NCBI GenBank assembly: GCA_041569895.1 | Contig: JBFFXF010000208.1 | Coordinates: forward strand, 1-13,182 | Reading direction: 5' to 3' | Source: JBFFXF01 sp041569895 | GTDB taxonomy: Bacteria > Planctomycetota > UBA8108 > JACQVS01 | DNA length: 13,182 bases | Shown here: positions 1-8,177 of the stretch, one piece after another | Position numbering within the stretch: position 1 is the stretch's first letter | Layout: the number at the start of each line of letters is the position of its first letter | Program-made: the position numbers and the translations under genes | Notes under the pieces: model-generated | Told to the model about the DNA's origin: nothing | What the model saw: the letters and a program-made list of their open reading frames with translations, nothing else | Database searches by the model: none

Positions 1-2427
1 TAGTGTAGGAGCCGTCGGGCATTGCCGATGAGCGACACACGCGGGCAACGCTGCGTACCCGTGCGTGTACTTGTAAGTGACCGGGTCGGTGGACGCGTCC
101 TTGATGCAGTTCAGCGGGTCGACGAGGCTCCGGAGCTCCTCGCTCTGGATCGCGGACACGACGGCCTCGAGGAACCTGGCGAGAGCCTCCGGGGTCTCGA
201 GGACGACGGTGAGCTCGCCGTCGGCGACGGAGCCGCTCACCTCCTCGACGGTCGCCAGCGCCTCGTCGATCGCCTGGCCGATGAGCTCGACGAGGCCTGT
301 CTGGTCGAAGGCGCTCGGCAGGTCGTTTCCGCCGTCACCCTCGAAGATGATCCTCTCGAGGTCCTCGGCGAGCTGATCGAAGCAGCGCTCGAGGGGAGCG
401 AGGGGAAGCTGGAGGTAGAGGCGCAGTCCGGCCTGCGCCTTGCCCCCGACTACATTGTACGCAGAGGGCTCGAGACTGACGTAAGCCTGCACGCCGAGCG
501 TGGCCGCCGGCGGGATCCGTCCCGTGGCCGTGAGACAGAAGTCGCGGTAGCGGGTCCTGATGGTCGGCTCGATGCTGAACGGGCTCGAGATCAACCGGAG
601 CGGGTTGAACTCGTAGACGAGGTCGGCGCCGACGCAGGGATCGTCGGGCGCGTCGGGCGGGCGGTACGCGACATGAAACCCCCCTCGGCCCAGAGGCGTG
701 CCGAAGATGCGCATCGACCACACCACCGTCGAGCCCTGACGGAGCAGGAAACTGCCCTCGAGGCCCTCGGTGGTCGAGAAGTGAACGTCGAGGAACCCGC
801 TCGAGCCGGCCGGGACGAACGTGCTCACGGCGGACTCGATCTCGTCGAGGAACCCCTCGATGAAGCCGAGCCCCGCCGGCAGGTCCGGCAGGAACTCGCG
901 GAAGGTGGCGATCGAGGCCTCCCACTCGACGCCGCCAGACTCGAAACGGAGGAGGGGGGAAGCGCCGGGCACGAAGGTCACCGTCACCCGGGCGCTCCGG
1001 TCGACGCGGCCGAGATAACCGCGCACCGTGCCGGCGACGTCCACCTGGTCGACCGCGCCCCAGAAGCGCGTGGCGAGGGTCTCGACCTCCTCGGCCGCCG
1101 CGGCCCACGCGGTCAGGAACCGCAGGACGACCTGCCCCAGAGCGCGCTTCTGCTCCTCGCAGTCGGGGGTCGAGCCGAGGTCCCCCGCGAGGCTGAAGTC
1201 GCAGAAGTCCTCGAGGAGAGCCTGCGGATCGACGAGGAGGCTCCTGCCGCTTTGCAAGACGAGGTTCTGCGCGGCGCTGTACCCGTCCTCGAGAGCGGCG
1301 AGCACGTCCGCGGCGCACTGGAGCTGAGAGCGTGTTCGCCCGAAGAGGTCGAAGAGGTTGTCGCGCTGGTGCGCGGAGAAAAGTTCGATCAGCCCCCGGA
1401 GCTCGTTGAGGAGCGTGAGTGTCTCGGTGGCGATCTCGATGATCTCCTCGACGACCTCCTCCACCGTCTCCCGGACGCCGTCGATGAAGTCCCGGAACCA
1501 GCCCGCCCCTCCGCCGCGGAGGAGCGCGACGGCCCCCCCCGTCGGCGCCTCGACGAGTCGATCGCTCAGGAAGACGAGCACGTCACCGTCCGGGGTCTCG
1601 TCGAAGCGCAGTACGGGCACCTCCTCGAGCGAACCCACCACCGGCGGCATCGCGGCGCGCAGCGCTCCGCCGAGGTTGTCGATGTCGGGCAGCACCGTGA
1701 ACGAGAAGAAGCGGTCGTCGCCGGACGGCGGCGCGTCGAAAACCCATCCGGGCGGGGCGTTGTAGGGCCCTCCCGCCCGGTCGCCCTGGAAGTGGAGGCG
1801 TCGCTCGCCGCCGCTCTCGAACGAGGTGACGAGAAGCACGACTCCCCGGTGGCGCACGAAGCCGACGAAAGCGCCCGCCTCGAGCGCATTCGCGATGAGC
1901 GTGTCTCGCATCTCGCGCACCGCACCGGCGTTTCTCAGCCGCAGCCTTGCAACGGTGTTCGAGACCCCGCCGCGGAATTCCTTCCGGGTCGCCGACTCCG
2001 AGACGATCTCGCCCCGAAACGCGGCGACGGTCTGCTCGAGAAACGGGATCTCGGCGAAGTGCTCCTCCGCGGGAATATCCGTCGTCGTGTCCTCGGGACA
2101 GAGCGTCAGGTCCTCCGTCGGCTCCCGGCCAGGCACCGGGAAAGGAGCGGGCGGCGGTGGTCCGTGCCGGAACAGATAGCGGAGAAGGTAGAGCGCGTCG
2201 GTGACGTCGATGCTGCCGTCGTCGTTCACGTCCGCCGCCTCCGGACAGGGAAGCGGCGGCCCGCCCCGGAACAGGAACAGCAGGATGCGCACGGCATCGG
2301 AGACGTCGACCTCTCCATCGCCGTTAACCTCGGCACGGAAAAACCGGACTTCGGCCTGTGCGGATCGAGGCGCGAGCAGCACGACAAGGGCGAGAAGCAG
2401 CCAGGCGAAATATCGTTCGCGGCGCAT
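1..2427 (-). CDS. Large secreted protein with paired dockerin-like EF-hand loops (partial, C-terminus beyond left edge)
   Basis: The frame is open from an ATG at 2427 to the window edge (809 codons, no stop), with strong G/C bias at third positions, so the gene is 3'-truncated by the window. The start is set by GGAGGT at 2433-2438, six bases upstream. Residues 1-25 form a signal peptide: a basic MRRER start, a hydrophobic core rich in L/V/A, then a likely cut after AQA. Two calcium-loop motifs of dockerin type follow: residues 33-44 (EVNGDGEVDVSD, first Asp replaced by Glu) and 66-77 (DVNDDGSIDVTD), each followed by a leucine-rich helix and a G-P-P linker. The remaining ~700 residues match no family I recognise. 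Residues ~312-350 are rich in E, V, I and L and look like an amphipathic helix or coiled coil. The protein is probably exported. Paired dockerin-like loops of this kind are common in large secreted proteins of Planctomycetota and related phyla; whether they bind a cohesin is unknown. Confidence 0.82.
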   Translation of the reverse strand, partial: MRRERYFAWLLLALVVLLAPRSAQAEVRFFRAEVNGDGEVDVSDAVRILLFLFRGGPPLPCPEAADVNDDGSIDVTDALYLLRYLFRHGPPPPAPFPVPGREPTEDLTLCPEDTTTDIPAEEHFAEIPFLEQTVAAFRGEIVSESATRKEFRGGVSNTVARLRLRNAGAVREMRDTLIANALEAGAFVGFVRHRGVVLLVTSFESGGERRLHFQGDRAGGPYNAPPGWVFDAPPSGDDRFFSFTVLPDIDNLGGALRAAMPPVVGSLEEVPVLRFDETPDGDVLVFLSDRLVEAPTGGAVALLRGGGAGWFRDFIDGVRETVEEVVEEIIEIATETLTLLNELRGLIELFSAHQRDNLFDLFGRTRSQLQCAADVLAALEDGYSAAQNLVLQSGRSLLVDPQALLEDFCDFSLAGDLGSTPDCEEQKRALGQVVLRFLTAWAAAAEEVETLATRFWGAVDQVDVAGTVRGYLGRVDRSARVTVTFVPGASPLLRFESGGVEWEASIATFREFLPDLPAGLGFIEGFLDEIESAVSTFVPAGSSGFLDVHFSTTEGLEGSFLLRQGSTVVWSMRIFGTPLGRGGFHVAYRPPDAPDDPCVGADLVYEFNPLRLISSPFSIEPTIRTRYRDFCLTATGRIPPAATLGVQAYVSLEPSAYNVVGGKAQAGLRLYLQLPLAPLERCFDQLAEDLERIIFEGDGGNDLPSAFDQTGLVELIGQAIDEALATVEEVSGSVADGELTVVLETPEALARFLEAVVSAIQSEELRSLVDPLNCIKDASTDPVTYKYTHGYAALPACVAHRQCPTAPTL

Positions 2428-2432
2428 GGTGG

Positions 2433-2438
2433 ACCTCC
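2433..2438 (-). promoter_or_regulatory. Ribosome binding site of the dockerin-like protein gene
   Basis: GGAGGT on the minus strand, six bases before the ATG at 2427. It is a near-perfect Shine-Dalgarno sequence and supports the minus-strand gene over the long plus-strand reading frame that covers the same DNA. Confidence 0.7.
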
Positions 2439-2666
2439 GGTCGTTCTTATCCGGTTCGTGCGTCGAGTTTCGTCCGTCTCCAGCCTCCGAAACACCATGT
2501 GGGCGGTGGTCGGCCAAAAGACGTGTTCGCAGCTCCCGACGAGAGATCAAACAGCGACGATCTCTGGACTTCCGGCAACGACACGGGCCCGCGTTTCGGC
2601 CCGAAGCTCTGATGCGAGGGCGTGCCGCGACGCTTACAATGGAGAAGAACTCACACGGTCGCGGGC

Positions 2667-2670
2667 GAGG
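2667..2670 (+). promoter_or_regulatory. Ribosome binding site that sets the sigma factor start
   Basis: GAGG lies eight bases before the ATG at 2679. An in-frame upstream GTG at 2622 would add 19 residues of low-complexity sequence unlike the family, so the ATG is preferred. Confidence 0.55.
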
Positions 2671-2678
2671 TCGAAACC

Positions 2679-3218
2679 ATGGACCGTCCTTCCGACAGCG
2701 ACGTTCCCGACGCCGAGATCGAGAGCCTCATTCCGCGCGTCTACGACGAGCTTCACCGCCTGGCCCAGAGCGTCTTCCGGGGACAGCCGGCGGGTCACAC
2801 GCTGCAGCCGACTGCTCTCGTCCACGAGGCGTACCTGCGACTCTCCTCCACCGGCGAGCCGCGCTGGAATGATCGGAAGCACTTCTTTCGCATCGCGGCG
2901 CGGGCCATGCGTCAGGTGCTCGTCAACCACGCGCGCGACCGGAGCCGCCTCAAGCGAGGGGGCGGTCGCAAGCGGCTCACCCTCGACGAAGCGCTCGTCG
3001 TGTCGGATGTCGCCTCTCCCGATCTCGAGTCGCTCGACGAGGCTCTCGAGGCCCTCGCCCAGACCGATTGGCGGCTCTGCCGGGTCGTCGAGCTGCGCTA
3101 CTTCATCGGGCTCACCATCGAGGAAACCGCGGACGTTCTCGGCGTCTCGCCCTCGACGGTGAAGAACGAATGGGCCCTGGCGCGGGCCTGGTTGCACGAG
3201 CGGCTCTCCGCGGAGTGA
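2679..3218 (+). CDS. ECF-type RNA polymerase sigma factor (Sigma70_ECF / TIGR02999-like)
   Basis: A 179-residue sigma-70 family protein. Region 2 spans about residues 15-90, with the family signature H-T-L-Q-P-T-A-L-V-H-E-A-Y-L-R-L at 40-55 and H-F-F-R-I-A-A-R-A-M-R-Q at 68-79. A short basic linker (R-S-R-L-K-R-G-G-G-R-K) follows. Region 4 is a helix-turn-helix at about 135-175 (E-L-R-Y-F-I-G-L-T-I-E-E-T-A, then V-S-P-S-T-V-K). This subfamily is expanded in Planctomycetota and Acidobacteriota and is often encoded beside Ser/Thr kinases, as here. It would direct RNA polymerase to a small regulon. No anti-sigma factor is adjacent; the downstream membrane kinase is a plausible partner in control. 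The length is normal. An upstream in-frame GTG at 2622 is an alternative but less likely start. Confidence 0.9.
   Translation: MDRPSDSDVPDAEIESLIPRVYDELHRLAQSVFRGQPAGHTLQPTALVHEAYLRLSSTGEPRWNDRKHFFRIAARAMRQVLVNHARDRSRLKRGGGRKRLTLDEALVVSDVASPDLESLDEALEALAQTDWRLCRVVELRYFIGLTIEETADVLGVSPSTVKNEWALARAWLHERLSAE
3212..3215 (+). promoter_or_regulatory. Ribosome binding site of the kinase gene inside the sigma factor's last codons
   Basis: GGAG directly precedes the sigma factor TGA stop (3216-3218) and lies eight bases before the kinase ATG at 3224. This suggests the two genes are co-transcribed and translationally coupled. It also fixes the kinase start at 3224; the frame is open further upstream, but inside the sigma gene. 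Confidence 0.6.
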
Positions 3219-3223
3219 TCCTC

Positions 3224-6200
3224 ATGTCCGACGAGCTCTCGCCACGGGTCCGGGAGATCTTCTCGGCGGCCGTGCAGATGGAGACGTCGCGGCGGGCCGC
3301 GTTCCTCGACGAGGCCTGTGGCGCCGACGCGGCCCTCCGCGCCCGGCTCGAGTCTCTGCTTTCGCACCACGATCGGGCCGGAAGTTTTCTGGAAGAGCCG
3401 GCCCTCGGCGCGGATTTCCGCCTGGAGAAGCCCGCGACCCTGGAGGACGAGAGTCCGCCCCACGATCGGGGCGATCGCATCGGTCCCTTCGAGATCGAGG
3501 GGCTCATCGGCGCCGGCGGCATGGCCAGGGTCTATCTCGCCCGGCACGCCGATCCCGAGATCTCCAAGCGCGCCGCGATCAAGGTGATTCGACCGGGAAT
3601 GGACACCGAGGCGGTCGTCGGACGTTTCCGCATCGAGCGCCGGGCTCTCGCGAACCTCGACCACCCGAACATCGCTCGGTTTCTCGAGGGCGGCGCCACG
3701 CCAGCGGGCCTGCCGTATCTCGCCATGGAGTTCATCGAGGGCGAGCCGATCGACGTCTATTGCGACCGGCGCAAGCTCACCACGACCCGGCGACTCGAGC
3801 TCTTCCGGTCTGTCTGCGCCGCGGTCCAGTACGCCCATGCGAAGCTCGTCCTCCACCGCGACATCAAGCCAGGGAACATCCTCGTCACCAACGAAGGGGT
3901 GCCGAAGCTCCTCGACTTCGGCATCGCCAAGCTCCTCGCCCCGGAGGGCGACACGCCGCCAATGCCGGTGACCACGAGAACGCAGCGCTTCTTCACCGCC
4001 GAGTATGCGAGTCCCGAGCAGATCCGCGGCGAGTCGGTGACGACCGCCACCGACATCTACTCCCTCGGTGTCGTCCTCTATGAGCTCCTCACCGGCCACC
4101 GGCCCTACACAGTCAGTCGCCGAGCCCCGGCCGAGGTCGAGCGGATCGTCTGCGAGGAAATACCGACACGGCCGAGCAGCGTGATCTTCCGGGTCACCGA
4201 GGGTCGCCCTCCCTCCGGCGAGAGCAACGCCCCGACGCCCGAGTCCGTCAGTCTGACGCGTGACGGAAAACCGGAGAGGCTCCGGCGCCGCCTCGCCGGT
4301 GACGTCGACACCATCGTCCTGATGGCGCTCCGCAAGGAGCCGGAGCGGCGCTACGCCTCGGTGGAGCAACTGAGCGAAGACATCCGGCGCCACCTCGCGG
4401 GCCTCCCGGTCCTGGCGCGGCGGGACACCGTGCGCTACCGCGCCCTGAAGTTCATCACCCGCCATCGGGCGGCCATTCTCTCGGCGGTGCTCCTCGCCGT
4501 CCTCGTCATCGGCGCCATCTCGGTCTCCGTCCGGGACGCACTGCGCGTGGCGCGCGACCAGCGAGAGGCGGCGGGGCGGGTGCAAGACCGTCTTCTGCAG
4601 CTCCACGAGGAGCGCACGCGCGAGGGATTCCTGGACGCCTTCGAGGAGCTCGACGTGGGACGCGTGGCGGACGGTCTCCGCAGTCAGCCCCGAGAGCTGA
4701 TCCGCTTCGCCGACACGGTCGCCAGCGTCTGCGAGAGGTTTCACCTCGGCGATCTCGCCGCGGGCTGGCGGCGCCGAGCTCTCGATGCCCTCGCGGATGC
4801 TCCCGGCACCAGCGGCGCGGAACTCGCCGGCGCCCACTTAAGGCTCGCTCGAGCTCTCGTCGATTCGGCGCAGGTCCCCGAGGCGGAGGAGCACCTCCGG
4901 CAGGCGGCAGAGCTCCGCCGTGGCGATCCGCGGAGCCCCGGTCCCCCGCCGCTCGTCGAGATCCTCCGCGACCTGGCGAGCGTTCTCTGGCTGCGCGGCG
5001 ACGCCGTGGCGTCGCGATCTGTCTTCGAGGAGGCGCTCCGCCTGGACCGCTCCGCGTCGACCCTGCTCGACTTCGCCGCCTTCCTCGAGGAGACCGGCCA
5101 CGAATCCGAGGCCGAGGCGCTCCTGCGAGAGGCGCTCGAACTCGCCTCGCGACCTCCGGAGGGAGACCGGACGATCGCGGTGGCGACGGTGCAGCATCGG
5201 CTCGGTGCGCTTCTTTGGAGCTCGCCCCGCTTCCACGACGCGGAGCCCCTTCTGCGCGGCGCGCTCACCGCATTTCTCCGAGGCCTGCCGGAAGAAGACC
5301 CGCGCGTCGCGGCCTGTCTCGATGACCTCGCGATCGTCCTCGCCCGAACCCGAACGAGGCGCGCAGAGCGCGTTCCGTGGGAAGTGTCGCCCTTTATCGA
5401 GCTCTGGAGGCGCGCCCGCAACGCGCGCGTCGTGGCTTTCGGCGAGGAGTCCCTCGAGGTGGCGGCCAGCATCGACACCCTCTCCCGCCTCGTCAGCGCG
5501 ACCGAAGGCGGGCCTCACTGCCGGAGAGCCGCGGAGTTGTACGGCAGGTGGCTGTCAGAGGATCATCCCCGACTCGCGGGACCGCTCACCCACCTCGGAT
5601 ACTATCTGACAGTCGACCGGACAGGGCGGGTCCGGGAGGGTGAGGCCGTTCTCCGGCGCGCTCTCGCAATTCGTGGGCTCGGACTGCCGCCGGATCACTG
5701 GAAGACCGCCATCACCGCCGGATTCCTCGGGCGAAACCTCGCGGCCCAGGGACGACACGAGGAGGCGGAGCGACTCCTCCGCGAGAGCGTCGGGCGCCTC
5801 GAAAACGCGCTGGGCGAGCTCCACCCGGTGACCCTGTCGCTCCTGTGGCTGCTCGTGGAGTCGCTGGAGGCGGCGCAAGGCGAGGACTCCCGGCGGCGGG
5901 AGTTCGAGGCGCGGGCGAATAGTTCGCTGTGTGGCGACCGGTTCCGCGACGACGACGGGTTCATGGAGGTGTCCGCCACGATCGACTTCGAGGACGATCA
6001 CGTCGAGAAGCGTATCGAGATCGCTCGACCCCCCCGAACCTCTCGCGCGCGTCTCTGGGTGTTCGGACGCGCCGAGAACTACCCCTGGGAACACTTCCGC
6101 GAGCGACAGACAGATCACTTCCGCATCCGCGTCAACGGCGATCCTGAACAGGAGGTCGCGTTCAACGCCGGGATCTCCTTCCTGTTTACGGTGGGATTCC

Positions 6201-6532
6201 AGTGGGTGCCGTTCGAGATACCGGAGGAGTGGATCGTCGAGGGATCGAACACCTTCGCTTTCTACAAGGCACACGACCCCGACTGGGAGAGCAAGCGTTC
6301 CTGGCTCTTCAACAATCTGAGAATCGGCGTCGATACGGACACCAATCACGATCGGAGCTGGTGGTTCGGAAGCCTTTACACGTGTTGCCGGGAGATTGTC
6401 GACATCGCGGAGGATCCTGCGACAGAGAAGCCGCTGTCGCGGAGCGCTCCGTTCATCGAGGAACACCGCGAGAAGGGCTATCGCGAGTGCCAGGGGGAGC
6501 TGATGGTCTACCTCGAGCTCTGCGAGCGATAG
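3224..6532 (+). CDS. Membrane Ser/Thr protein kinase with TPR-like repeats and an unknown C-terminal domain
   Basis: A 1102-residue Hanks-type kinase. An N-terminal segment (1-60; R-R-A-A-F-L-D-E-A-C) is typical of kinases linked to this sigma subfamily. The kinase domain runs about 87-400. It has the Gly loop G-A-G-G-M-A-R-V (97-104), Lys120 in A-I-K, the catalytic loop H-R-D-I-K-P-G-N (211-218), D-F-G (231-233) and Y-A-S-P-E (261-265), so all catalytic residues are present. A hydrophobic segment at ~417-436 is one membrane helix, placing the kinase in the cytoplasm and the rest outside. Residues ~535-710 and ~790-890 look like degenerate TPR helices. Residues ~905-1102 form a separate aromatic-rich, probably beta-sandwich domain that I do not recognise. 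The gene starts 5 bp after the sigma factor stop. Likely role: sensing through the outer region and phosphorylating a cytoplasmic partner, perhaps the sigma factor (inference). Confidence 0.9.
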   Translation: MSDELSPRVREIFSAAVQMETSRRAAFLDEACGADAALRARLESLLSHHDRAGSFLEEPALGADFRLEKPATLEDESPPHDRGDRIGPFEIEGLIGAGGMARVYLARHADPEISKRAAIKVIRPGMDTEAVVGRFRIERRALANLDHPNIARFLEGGATPAGLPYLAMEFIEGEPIDVYCDRRKLTTTRRLELFRSVCAAVQYAHAKLVLHRDIKPGNILVTNEGVPKLLDFGIAKLLAPEGDTPPMPVTTRTQRFFTAEYASPEQIRGESVTTATDIYSLGVVLYELLTGHRPYTVSRRAPAEVERIVCEEIPTRPSSVIFRVTEGRPPSGESNAPTPESVSLTRDGKPERLRRRLAGDVDTIVLMALRKEPERRYASVEQLSEDIRRHLAGLPVLARRDTVRYRALKFITRHRAAILSAVLLAVLVIGAISVSVRDALRVARDQREAAGRVQDRLLQLHEERTREGFLDAFEELDVGRVADGLRSQPRELIRFADTVASVCERFHLGDLAAGWRRRALDALADAPGTSGAELAGAHLRLARALVDSAQVPEAEEHLRQAAELRRGDPRSPGPPPLVEILRDLASVLWLRGDAVASRSVFEEALRLDRSASTLLDFAAFLEETGHESEAEALLREALELASRPPEGDRTIAVATVQHRLGALLWSSPRFHDAEPLLRGALTAFLRGLPEEDPRVAACLDDLAIVLARTRTRRAERVPWEVSPFIELWRRARNARVVAFGEESLEVAASIDTLSRLVSATEGGPHCRRAAELYGRWLSEDHPRLAGPLTHLGYYLTVDRTGRVREGEAVLRRALAIRGLGLPPDHWKTAITAGFLGRNLAAQGRHEEAERLLRESVGRLENALGELHPVTLSLLWLLVESLEAAQGEDSRRREFEARANSSLCGDRFRDDDGFMEVSATIDFEDDHVEKRIEIARPPRTSRARLWVFGRAENYPWEHFRERQTDHFRIRVNGDPEQEVAFNAGISFLFTVGFQWVPFEIPEEWIVEGSNTFAFYKAHDPDWESKRSWLFNNLRIGVDTDTNHDRSWWFGSLYTCCREIVDIAEDPATEKPLSRSAPFIEEHREKGYRECQGELMVYLELCER

Positions 6533-6642
6533 CGCTCACGTGACGGCGAGGCGTTCGCCGCAGGGAAAATCGTTTGCCTCCGTTCCGTCCGGCCGCTACG
6601 GTGTGCGCTCGTGCGCCCCCGGCAGATTCCCATGCGGATTCC

Positions 6643-7521
6643 ATGCAGATCGGCTCGACCACCATTCTCGATGCGTTCGCCGAGGCCTCCCGCCTGCAGT
6701 ATGCCCGGCTCGTGATCACGGCCGACGACGAGCACTGGCTCGGCGCGGCGCTGCGGGCGGTGTGCGGGCATGGCACGTCGCTCGCCGGGTGCGATGCCGA
6801 GGTCGGCGTCGAGCGACACATCGCGCACGGGGAGACCCCCGACGGACGGCCGGGCGCCGCCGTGCTCTTCTTCGGATCCTCGGCCGAGGCGCTGGCGAAG
6901 TCCGTGCCGAATCGTGTCGGCCAGTGCGTCATGACGTGTCCGACGACCGCCTGCTATGATGCCTGCTCCGATGCCTGCTCCGAGGGGTTGCCGCCGGCCG
7001 CGTCGACGTCGAAGATCGCGCTCGGCAAGCACCTGCGGTTTTTCGGCGACGGATACCAGAAGAGCAAGAAGCAGGGCGGCACGCGCTACTGGCGGATTCC
7101 GGTGATGGACGGCGAGTTCCTGGTCGAGGAGACCGCGCGCGTCGCCGAGGGCATCGGCGGCGCGAGCATCGCGATCCAGGCGGTCTCGCAACCGGTGGCG
7201 CTCGCGGCCGCCCGCCGGGCGAGCGATGCGATCGCCGCGCTGCCGGGCGTGATGACCCCGTTCCCCGGCGGCGTCGTGCGACAGGGCGTCACGGCCGGCT
7301 CTCGCGCCAGCGAGACGGGCCTTGCCGACGGCGCCACGTGCAGCTACGACGTGGTCCTCGACGGCGTCGATGAATCGGCGGTCGTCACCGCGCTGCGAGC
7401 TGCCATCGAGGCGGCTGCGGGAGACGGCGTGCTCGCCATCGGCGCCCCGGTATCGAGCCCGGCTGCCGGCGAGCTCCGGTTTCACCTGCGCGAGGTGGCG
7501 GGGCGGCGAGAGGAGGGATAG
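6643..7521 (+). CDS. fhcD: Formylmethanofuran:tetrahydromethanopterin formyltransferase
   Basis: A 292-residue homologue of Ftr (archaea) / FhcD (methylotrophs), close to the usual ~300 residues. The enzyme moves a formyl group between methanofuran and tetrahydromethanopterin in the cytoplasm. Family features include the start M-Q-I-G-S-T-T-I-L-D-A-F-A-E-A, then C-V-M-T-C-P-T-T-A-C-Y-D, K-H-L-R-F-F-G-D-G-Y-Q-K-S-K, Y-W-R-I-P-V-M-D-G-E-F and T-P-F-P-G-G. The reading frame is open back to 6574, but family alignment favours the ATG at 6643; the Shine-Dalgarno there is weak. It is the first gene of the one-carbon operon, 110 bp after the kinase gene. A cysteine-rich stretch (Y-D-A-C-S-D-A-C-S-E) lies near the middle. 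In Fhc-type bacteria FhcD is part of a stable complex with FhcABC; whether that holds here is not visible from sequence. Confidence 0.92.
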   Translation: MQIGSTTILDAFAEASRLQYARLVITADDEHWLGAALRAVCGHGTSLAGCDAEVGVERHIAHGETPDGRPGAAVLFFGSSAEALAKSVPNRVGQCVMTCPTTACYDACSDACSEGLPPAASTSKIALGKHLRFFGDGYQKSKKQGGTRYWRIPVMDGEFLVEETARVAEGIGGASIAIQAVSQPVALAAARRASDAIAALPGVMTPFPGGVVRQGVTAGSRASETGLADGATCSYDVVLDGVDESAVVTALRAAIEAAAGDGVLAIGAPVSSPAAGELRFHLREVAGRREEG

Positions 7522-7529
7522 CAAGGCTC

Positions 7530-7901
7530 ATGCGCTTCATCATGAACGCCGGTCGCACGACCAAGCAGGGGCGGCAGATCAACGTCGGCAAGGACGCGCC
7601 CGAGTACGAGGCGATCGTCACGACGCTGATCATGCACCCCGACGACATGGAGGAGCTCGGCGTCACCGCCGGGGCCACGGTCCGCGTTCGCTCGGAGAAC
7701 GGCGAGGGCACCTTCCTCTGCAAGGAGCACGGCGGCAAGGACGGCAAGGTGCCGCGGGGGATGGTGTTCATTCCGTACGGCCCGCCGACCTGCCGGCTGA
7801 TGGGCCAGAGCACAGACGGCACGGGCATGCCCACCTCGAAGGGCTGGGAGGTGGAGATCGAGGCGGTGGAGACCGTCGACCCTGGCGAGGCGGGCGCCTG
7901 A
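7530..7901 (+). CDS. fwdD: Formylmethanofuran dehydrogenase subunit D (molybdopterin dinucleotide-binding)
   Basis: A 123-residue homologue of archaeal FwdD/FmdD, the small subunit that completes the molybdopterin guanine dinucleotide pocket next to FwdB. Signs are N-A-G-R-T-T-K-Q-G at the N-terminus (archaeal: N-T-G-R-T-x-x-Q-G), H-P-D-D-M-E-E-L-G-V, then R-G-M-V-F-I-P-Y-G-P-P and T-D-G-T-G-M-P-T-S-K-G, the family's cofactor-binding hallmark. The length matches archaeal FwdD (~130). AGGAGGG at 7511-7517 overlaps the end of fhcD but is 12 bases from the ATG at 7530; an internal ATG at 7542 is possible. Classical bacterial Fhc complexes lack this subunit, so its presence argues for a working W/Mo active site in the partner FwdB. 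It could otherwise be another molybdopterin-binding protein, but the G-T-G-M-P motif and neighbours make FwdD much more likely. Confidence 0.9.
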   Translation: MRFIMNAGRTTKQGRQINVGKDAPEYEAIVTTLIMHPDDMEELGVTAGATVRVRSENGEGTFLCKEHGGKDGKVPRGMVFIPYGPPTCRLMGQSTDGTGMPTSKGWEVEIEAVETVDPGEAGA

Positions 7902-7918
7902 GGGGTATGGTGGTGGGT

Positions 7919-7954
7919 CTGAGAGCACGAACCGCATCGAGACGCTGAGAGCAC
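7919..7954 (+). repeat. Pair of 10-bp direct repeats before the small ORF
   Basis: CTGAGAGCAC occurs at 7919-7928 and again at 7945-7954, a period of 26 bases, in the short gap between fwdD and the 53-residue ORF. The second copy sits just before the small ORF's ATG and supplies its only weak Shine-Dalgarno-like bases (GAGAG). It may be a small local duplication. Confidence 0.6.
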
Positions 7955-7957
7955 ACA

Positions 7958-8119
7958 ATGAGAACAGAACGAGACAAGCCCGAGGCGGCGCAGTTTCCCG
8001 ACAGCCTCGATGACGCGACGGTCGAGGATCCGGTGGCCTGGGAGCTGATCGACCCCGTCGCCGGCCGCTACATGCCCCGGCGGATCCGCGGCAGCTTTCG
8101 CGGGCGGGCGCTCGGCTGA
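7958..8119 (+). CDS. Small hypothetical protein (53 residues) inside the formylmethanofuran dehydrogenase operon
   Basis: An ATG-to-TGA frame of 53 codons on the same strand as, and between, fwdD and fwdB. The product is acidic in its first half (S-L-D-D-A-T-V-E-D) and strongly basic at its C-terminus (M-P-R-R-I-R-G-S-F-R-G-R-A-L-G), with W-E-L-I-D-P-V-A-G-R-Y in the middle. It has no signal peptide, no membrane segment and no cysteine. I do not recognise a family. Third positions are mostly G/C, the frame fills an otherwise empty 360-bp gap, and the basic tail looks constrained, all of which suggests a real gene. By position it might be an assembly or accessory factor of the dehydrogenase; that is a guess. 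Confidence 0.6.
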   Translation: MRTERDKPEAAQFPDSLDDATVEDPVAWELIDPVAGRYMPRRIRGSFRGRALG

Positions 8120-8177
8120 AGCTTCATCGCATCGCCCGGTCCGGGCGAGCGTCGCGGCGACTGAGCGCCGCCCCTGC

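Larger units (their letters stand above)
2428..2678. promoter_or_regulatory. Divergent intergenic region between the secreted-protein gene and the sigma factor gene
   Basis: These 251 bases separate two divergently transcribed genes and must hold promoters for both. On the plus strand a -10-like TACAAT lies at 2635-2640, about 38 bases before the sigma factor ATG, but I see no convincing -35 box at the right distance. No clear promoter is visible for the minus strand. The layout would allow shared control, possibly with the ECF sigma factor acting on its own or the divergent promoter; this is inference only. Confidence 0.35.

Noticed and set aside
335..1318. A 327-codon minus-strand frame inside the secreted-protein gene
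   Set aside because: It overlaps the real minus-strand gene in another frame and is Arg/Pro/Gly-rich, typical of out-of-frame reading of GC-rich coding DNA.
22..3162. A 1046-codon open frame on the plus strand covering the minus-strand gene, the intergenic region and the sigma factor
   Set aside because: Its translation is low-complexity, rich in R, E, D and A, with no domain. It is a mirror of the GC-biased minus-strand gene that has a signal peptide, EF-hand loops and a strong ribosome binding site, and it crosses the sigma factor gene in the wrong frame.
6544..6560. Hairpin CGGCGA / TCGCCG after the kinase gene as an intrinsic terminator
   Set aside because: The stem is only six base pairs and no T run follows, so it is not convincing; such pairs are common in DNA this GC-rich.
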